Source: Myotis daubentonii (lineage: Eukaryota; Chordata; Mammalia; Chiroptera; Vespertilionidae). Taken from it: a DNA stretch of 64,000 nucleotides. The DNA lies in the NCBI RefSeq assembly GCF_963259705.1, contig NC_081841.1, positions 117,313,033 to 117,377,032 of the forward strand. The letters run 5' to 3'. Both the position numbers and the translations under genes were made by a program. Within the stretch, counting starts at the first letter, position 1. Each line of letters begins with the position of its first letter. Shown here one piece after another: positions 37,101 to 45,600 of the stretch. A model generated the notes under the pieces. It was not told where the DNA came from, did no database searches, and saw nothing but the letters and a program-made list of their open reading frames with translations.

Positions 37101-39611
37101 AGGGATAGAGAGTTGTGTTACAGAATTGAGAAAATTGAGGTTAATAAGAGCCAGCCCTAGATTTGTGTACAAGGCCTGGGGAGTTCTTTTTGTAAGTCCC
37201 CAGCCACTGCTGCTGTTGCAGCATCTTCAAGGATGGTGGGTGGCCATATTAAACACCAAGCCCTGTTGCCAATGCCTTAGCCACAAACTTGCAAAGCCTT
37301 TGCTTTTAGACCAGTATAAAGTGTTGCTTGTCCCTGTGTAGCTGGGAAGTAACTATCTGCAGGGCAGGAGGCTAACTAGACCCAAGAATGAGCTGGGAGG
37401 AACAGGAAGTACAGGGTTGGGTAAGATGGGCAGATTTTCTTTCAAGAGTGAGCAAGCCTAACCAACAGGGAAGTGACACACCCAGTGGTTTGTCTTATTC
37501 ATCTGAATCTGTGTCTCCTCTCCTCCCTTTGGTCTTCAGCCAGCATCCTCTACCTGGAGGGTGCAGAGCTATCTGTCCTGCAGCTGAACACCAATGAGCG
37601 TTTGTGTGTCAAGTTTGAGTTTCTCTCTAAACTGCAGCATCATGACAAGCGGGTAAGAATCAAGCTCCTGGATGGATTATGTTCCTCTGATGATCACGAG
37701 GAGCAGAACATGTTTTTGAAAACTTCCCAGACATGCCAACCCCCTGCTTTTCCTTTCAACCTTCCCTAGCCAGTCATTGTAAAGTAAGTTGAATGAGGAG
37801 ATGCCTTCCCCTGCCCTGCTTCCTGCCATCTTTATTTGTAACTGAGATTAATCTGGACACTGCCTTTGGAAAAGAACAACTTTGCCAAGACCAGAAAACT
37901 GCAGTGGGCAGGGCACAAGCAAATGAGTTCTGTACAATTTCAGCTCACATTGCTGTTCATGGCCAGATGGTAAAATGTTGATTCTTATTTAGTTTGTTTA
38001 AAGCGGTTGTTTTCAAAATGTGGTTCCAGAACAGCACATCAGCATGACCTGGGCTTGTCAGAAATGCAGATTCTAGAGCCCTACCCTAGACCTGCTGAAT
38101 CAGAAACTCAGGTGGCAATCCTTCAACAAGCCCACCAAGTGATTCTGATGCAAGCTTCAGTTTGAAAACTGCTTGTTTACATCTGCAAAAAGTGGCCATT
38201 TGCAGATTTCCCACAAACACATTTTCCTCTCCCATGTTTCATTAGCCCTCAAACTTGAGTGCATGGTGAGGACCAGGTGCCTAGATACTTAAAGCAAAGG
38301 ATCCCACCAGGGTAATTAGAATGGAGGTTGAAGTCAGTATCTGTTATCTGCACCCTCCAGAAAATCTCTCCACTCACATTCTGTCATCTCTGCAACAAAG
38401 GTGCCTGCAGGCCCAGGATGACTAGGGCTTTTTCTATCCCTCCCTCTGCACTTTCATGCTCTGGAACAATCTTAAGAGATCCCTGGCTTTCCCATTTAAG
38501 GAAGAAGAGTTACTTAACAAATAGTTTTTAGCTGCCTCTTGTGTGCCAGCTATTGATGAGGCCAGGTCTAGGTTTTTTGAAATAGGAAGGAAAGACCAGA
38601 GGAAACAAAGAGCAAAGATACAGAAACCTCTGATTTTGGATCTTGTTGTGATGGTTATTTCTTCTTATTTTTTGACTGATCTTTTGGGAGTGGGTAGGGT
38701 GGGGTTCTTTGGGCATAGCTGTGTGGGAGGTATGGTGTGTGACCTGTCCAACCTTCCCTTCCTCCCTTCTCTTCAGTGGCATTTTACCTTTAGCCACTTT
38801 GTGGTAGAACCTGGCCAGGAATATGAAGTGACCATTCACCACCTGCCCAAGCCCATCCCTGATGGGGACCCAAACCACCAATCCAGGAACTTTCCTGTGC
38901 CAGGTAAGAGTGCCATACCAAGCCCTTCCCTTCACCACATGGCTCTGCAGAAAAAACCAACAAGTGGCCCAGACATCAGCCACCCTGCTCAGCTGGACAA
39001 TGGCTGCCATTGTCAGCATGTGGTACCCACAGAACAAACAGATGCCAGGGATAGGGAGCCCTTCTGTATGTGGCCTCAACCTCTACTCCCTGAAGGCAGA
39101 GCCCGTTCTCTGTTGGCACAAACAGTGGATATTGGCCCAAGACCCCAGGAGTTTTATGGGAACTAAGCATGCTACTACCCAGAAAGTATCAGGAGGACAA
39201 GCCACGTTTGGAAGAGTTGTAACCCTTATCCCAGCCTCGTCCCAGCTTCCATCACCTTGTTCTTCACTTTTACCCCACATCCTGCCTGCATTTATCTAAC
39301 ACCACCCAATGTAGGATACCATCTCCCCCACTAATCCATCCTGCCTATGAATACTGCCAGGTTTATCTACTAAAGCAGCATTCAATGTGCATCTTCTATT
39401 TTTCTGCCCTCCCCAGAGTCTCAGCCACTACTTACAAAACTTTTTATTGTTCAAAACCAACTATATCTGGAACGCCAGCCTCTCTGAGGACAGGGTCTGG
39501 GTCTCATACTCTTTTGTGTAGTCACTAGAACCTCACAAATTGGCTTGCATTTAGTAGGTGATCAGGAAATGCTTCTTAGAATGATGATGACTTTCATCTG
39601 TGGAGCGATTC

Positions 39612-39642
<31 letters not shown>

Positions 39643-42600
39643 TATCCACATACCCTACTTTATTTTCCTTTTTCTTACTCATCACTCCCTGACATTTCAT
39701 AATGTATGTGGACATTATTGTTTGTTTTTATTGGTCTCTTTTACTGGAATGTAATCTCTGGAGGACAGGGACTTTGTCTTATTTACCAGTTTTTAAAATG
39801 GTGCCTGGCACATATTGAGAGCTCCATAAGTATTTGTTGAATGAATGAATGTCCCCCAGCCCCCTCCCCTGTCCTTAAAGTAAATTGACTCAGTCTCTGT
39901 CACTCCATGGTAATTCATACCTGTCACGTGTCTTCTTAAACCAAAGTAAAGCCTGGCTGACGTGGCTCAGTGGTTGAGTCTTTACCTGTGAACCAGGAAG
40001 TCATGGTTTGATTCCAGGTCAGGGCACATGCCTGGGTTGTGGGCTCGATCCCCAATGTGGGGCGTACAGGAGGCAGCCAATCAGTGGTTCTCTCTCATTG
40101 ATGTGTCCATCTCTCTCTTCCTCTCTGAAATCAATAAAAATATATTAAAAAAACAAAAAAAGTAAAATTACAGTCAAGAAAATTGGTGAAGGAGATCAAG
40201 AAGATATCTGTGGAGCAGTGGTCCTTAAGGTAGTCCCAGAACCAACAATGTCATTGAATGCAGATTCTCAGGACCCATTCCAGACCTGCTGAATCAGAAA
40301 CTACTGATGATCGCACACATGGAAGTTCAAGAAACACTGCCATGGAGGAACAAAGAACAAAGTTCTCCCCTCGTAAAAAGTTGCCTCTCAAGAGGCAACT
40401 CTAGAGAGGAAGCTGCAGTATGAAGAGATGGTTATCTAAAGCAAGCTCACAAAAATAAATAAATACATAAATAAATGAAGCAAGCTCAGGAGAAATACAC
40501 TTGAAACTAGACAGTTCCCTGATAGAGGAGGGGTGAGAAAACCAGGTCAGCCCCAGTGCTCTGGGGACTCTGGTCAATGGCCACAGTCCAGTCCTAGAGC
40601 TTGCTTTGAAGGGGCCATCCTTGAATAGGCTCCCCAGAAGGAAAAGGATGTTATCTTTGGTATCAGCATTCTGGAAGAAGTGCAAACTTTATAAGGTAGA
40701 GACTTAATGGTGTCATTTTTTTTCTGGGTCTGCAGACTGTGAGGACCCCAGGATGAAGATAACCAGGCCCTGTGTGAGTTCAGGTAACTTTGGCTGGCAT
40801 GCCAGGGGAGCTTTATTTGGCTACACATACATGCCCTCTCCTCACTCCCCGCCTATGTCTTTGCCCTGGGCAGGCAGCCTGTGGGATCCCAACATCACCG
40901 TGGAGACCCTGGAAGCCTACCGGCTGCGGGTGAGCTTCACTCTGTGGGATGAATCTACCCATTACCAGATCCTGCTGAACAGTTTCCCACGCACAGAGAA
41001 TCAGAGATGTTTCAAACACATATTGGATATACCTGCGGTAAGTCTGCCACTCTTAACCCCTCAAACATAGCTCAGAGCCACCCCTCCAAGCCTTCAGCGT
41101 CCCCTTATTAGTCCTGACAAAACTATTGCCAGAAATCTAGCGCTCAGTGCTGTGCCCTTTGGTATGCAGTTGATACATACTAGTAGTTGATTCTGTGGTT
41201 GAGGTTTCCTTTTGCTCTCAATATCTGTAGTTAGCCCTGCTCACCATTTCATCCTTTTTGTCCTTCCCTCCCACATTCTCTGCTGTTCTCTTTTTGTTCC
41301 ACTTTGTTTATTCTACTTATTTCAAAAAGATTGGAAGATTTTTAAAATGTGGAAATGAAGACAAGGGGAAATAAAAATGAGGCAAGTAAGATGGAGCCAG
41401 GGTGAGATGAGTACAGAAAATGTATGCAACGCTGCTGGGGATGAGCACAGATCTGTCTCCATGGTCCTTAGCAGCCAATGCAAAGAGGGAAATACTGGTC
41501 ACCAGCTGTGTTCATAAGTTAACAACAGGCCCGATGCACTAGGGAAACATCATTTTCCTGGAGCAGAAACCTGAAGGCATTTCTCTTGAGGCACACTGAC
41601 AGTAGTGGGGAATGTTGTCATCAATTCCTGCAGCACTGTGGCCAGCTCTCATCCAGCTAGCCTCACCTATCCTCTCCCCTCTCTTCAGCCCACACGAGAG
41701 GACTCCCACCAGCGATCCAATGTCACGCTCACTCTACCAAACTTTAACTGGTGCTGCCACCACCGAGTGCAGGTGGGTGAGTGTGATATAACAGAGAGCA
41801 TGCACAGGTGGGCATTCCTTCTAGAGGGATGAGGGAGGGGAGGAGGGCAGTTTGTGACTTGTGCTCTCTCTGAGGATCCAATGCCACTACCATCTGGGAC
41901 TCCCTGCCTGGAAGCCCTTCTCTCCCAGCCTCACCTGGGCAGGGCTCCTCTTGATGATGGATGGATGATCACCTAACCGCCACACTGAGATACTGAAGCA
42001 GTCAGCCAGGGTCCATTACTCTTCTGTCAGGAAAGCATTGATGGGGGTCCTGTGTCTCCCAGTCCCTGTCTTCCCTGCCCTTCTCTGGTCTCACAGATCC
42101 AGCCCTTCTTTAGCAGCTGCCTGAATGACTGCCGTAGACACTCCGTGAATGTTTCCTGTCCAGAAATTCCAGGTAGGAAGCAGATGTCTATCTTGAAACA
42201 CAATTGGGGCGAGAATCAGTGAAGGTCAACAACTTGAGCTGAACCCTGACCTGGTCCTAAGGGTGAGGGCAGAGTTTAACTTGGAGTTATTCAGGCCTGT
42301 GATGCAGGGCTTTAGAGAGACACTCCTGGGTTGGACTGCTGACTGCATTGTATTAGCTGTGTAGACTTGGGTAAAGTACAGTACTTAATCTTTCTGATCC
42401 TCAACTTTTGTGACTGAAAAAAATGGGATTGTTACTGTCATAGAGTTACAGTTATATTCCATGTACAGAACAAAATCTTTATAAATTGTGAACCAAGAAG
42501 TAGAAACTCCTGACCCCAGGTTCATAGATGAAGAAACTGAGGCCCAGAGATGTGTAACTTGTCCAAGATCATACACCAAGGAAGTGGCAGAGGCTGTTCA

Positions 42601-45600
42601 GAAGCCTAACTTGTGGCTATAGTCAAAACTGAGCAGAAAGCAACAGGCATTGCACTGGTTTCGACATAAACCCCAGTCTGCCAAATGAAGGGAGGGGCAT
42701 TACTTGGTAGCCTAGAAACTCAGGTGTTTTGTTTAAATGGTTTCATCAAGTTTAACCTGTATCTAAAGTGGTTGAGATCTAGCCAGTTTGGCTCAATGGG
42801 TAGAGTCCTATGGACTGAAAGGTCCTGGGTTCAGTTCTGGTCAAGGGCATGTACCTTGGTTGCAGGCTTGATCCCTGGCCCTGGTCAGGGCTCATGTGGA
42901 AGGCCACCAATCGATGTGTCTCTCTCACATCAATGTTTCTCTCTGTCTTTCCCCCTCGCTTCCACTCTCTCTAAGAATCAAAGGAAAAATATTCTTGGGT
43001 GAGGATAAGTAAATAAATAAATAACTAAAGTGGTTGGTATAGGGCCATGGCTATTAGCAGGTCCTCAGTGAATGTCAGTAATGGTTTTGTGATTACTGTT
43101 AATAATTGAAATACTATTTTCCTTTGTTCTCATAGCAGACCCGATTGCAGGTAAGGCCACTGATCCTTCCCATAGTGTGCTGCAGGAGACCCAAGGGGAC
43201 ATTCCTCAGGGGCCATATGAGAAGTTCCCGTCTGAGCCTGGTGCCGGGCCAGGCTTTCAAAGTTGCCCAGGGGTGGGTGAGATCACCAGTATGTCATGGT
43301 GCAGGCCGGAGAGGCCAGCTTAGGGGCTGGAGGACCTCAGGGTTGGCATAACAGGCCTCCCTGCCACATCACTCATGCTGTTCTGTTCGCCACAGAGTAC
43401 ATACCCCTGTGGGTGTATGGTTTCATCACGGGCATCTCCATCCTGATGGTGGGTTGCATCATCCTGCTGATCCTCTGCATGACCTGGAGGCTATCTGGTA
43501 AGGGGCAGACACTGTGGTATGGGTCCTGGGGTTTTCCCTTTGCTCTTCTCTTTCTTCCCATCTCCCCCTTTCCACTCCAGTTTCTGTAATGCTGTGCCCA
43601 GAAGGCACCCTTCAATCTCAAATTTGTACAGGTTACACCTCTGTTATCAATTAGAGCTTGCAGTAAGGTTGACCTGGCTGGGCTCAAATAACAGCTCCAT
43701 CACTTACCACCTGGGAAAATTACTTCATTCTCTAAGCCTCAGGTTCCTTTTTTATCAAAATGGAAATTAGGAGCTCCAGTGGCGCAATCGGTTAGCGCGC
43801 GGTACTTATAAAATGGAAATTATAATGATACCCACATCATCAAACAATTATAAAGATTACATGAGATAATGCATATGGATTCTTAGCACAGTTTGGCACA
43901 TATTTGCTTATTATATGTTAGCTACAATTATATTTATTGCCACTGAAATTAATATTAAAATCAACAGGTTGGGGCCGTGGCCAGGTAGCTCATTTGGATA
44001 GAGCATCATTCTGATATGCCAAGGTTGTGGGTTCAATCCCTGATCAAGACACATACAAGAATCAACCAGTGGGTGCATAAATGAGTGGAAGAACAAATCA
44101 ATCTCTCTTTCTCTCTCCCCCCACCTTCCTCTCTCTAAAATCAATTTTAAAAAATCAACAGGTTGGAAGGAACTAGAGTGGAGTTTTCCTGCATGAGACA
44201 TGATCAGCTAGGCAGGTGGAGTAACCTGAGCTACCCCATCCTGCAGCAGTCCCCAGACCGTAGTCCGGAGGTCAGGGAGAGTAGGATGACAAAGGACAGC
44301 ATGATATGATAGGGAAAGCTCTGGGGAAACAGAGCACAGGGCTGTGTACCCCAGTTCATTGATTTGCAGTCATAGGCAAGTTGCTTAATAAACCATAGAT
44401 CTGGTTGTCTTTTTTGGAAAATAGAGTCATAATGCCTCCCTCTCACAGCAGTGGATGGGTTAAATGATACAGCAGGGAAGGTGCTTTTTGGTGGGTATTA
44501 ATAAATATTGGTTCCCCCTCCACACTGCAGCCCTCTCTGGCCAGGTTCTAAATAGAGAACATGGATTTTCAGGTTAGGGGACTTGGCCTTTCCCTGTCCC
44601 TCCACAACCCTGGACTCCTTCATTGATCTGGGAGGCCATTTCCACACTTACAAGGCTCATCAGGATTAGGTATTTAATCAGTATTAATTATTGTGTGGTG
44701 GAAAGAACACCAAACCAGACACCAAAAGACCTATGGAGAGGGTCCTCCGTAGGATTACTGGCAGTAAAATGAGTTAAATGTCTCTGCAAATGCTTTGTAA
44801 ACCATAAAGCTCTCTATAGATGTCAGGGTGACTTCTTGTTTCATTACTGCTTTTGCACTTCTGACCTTTCCTGAAGTGCCACATGCAGGCTAAAGGAAAG
44901 GATAGGAAGGAAACCTCATCATCTGACTTGTCTTTTGATAGTTCTGAGAAGAGGCCCAAAGGGTGGGGATTAAAATGAAGGCTCTACAGTAAAGGTCTTC
45001 CTTGACCATCTGTGGGTTCTCTTTCTCCCATCAGTATCACCAAGGAGTTGACTTCTGCACTAAGTTTCCTTCATTGCATCTCTGAGGGGGGCAATTGCTC
45101 AAGTATGTTGGTTTCCTTTCCTCATCTCAAAAATACTAGGAGAAAATGTAAATGCACCTGTTGGAGGCTTCTTTTGGATATATATTGTAAGATTTATGCT
45201 TCCTGCAAAGACACCTCTGGGGAAGGGCTTTTTCTCAAGTGAGGAGTCTCCTTGGGAGTGGCCAAACTGGGAAGAGTACAACCAGGACTGTAATGAGGTA
45301 CCTCAGTCACCATTCTAGGGGTTCTGGCTGGGTCCATTCCACAGAATACTTGTGACTTCAGCTGACTGAGTATGTGTTGGGCACAGAGCAATCTCATTTA
45401 ATCACCCACCACAAACCCATTTTACAGAGGAAGAAATTGAGTTTCTCAGGTGTTAATAACTTTCTCATATCTCACAGCTTGTCATGGCTGACTGAGATTC
45501 ACATCTGAGTAACTCCACACAGCACGATCTCCCTGCCTCTGGCTGCCTTCCCTTATAAGTTGCCCTTTGTAAGGGGTGGGGAAGCACTCCTCTGTCAGAT

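Noticed and set aside
38528..39299. ORFs of 145-207 residues over IL17RA exon 5 and its introns
   Set aside because: They read through the splice sites of exon 5 (acceptor before 38777, donor after 38903). Only the exon part matches IL17RA.
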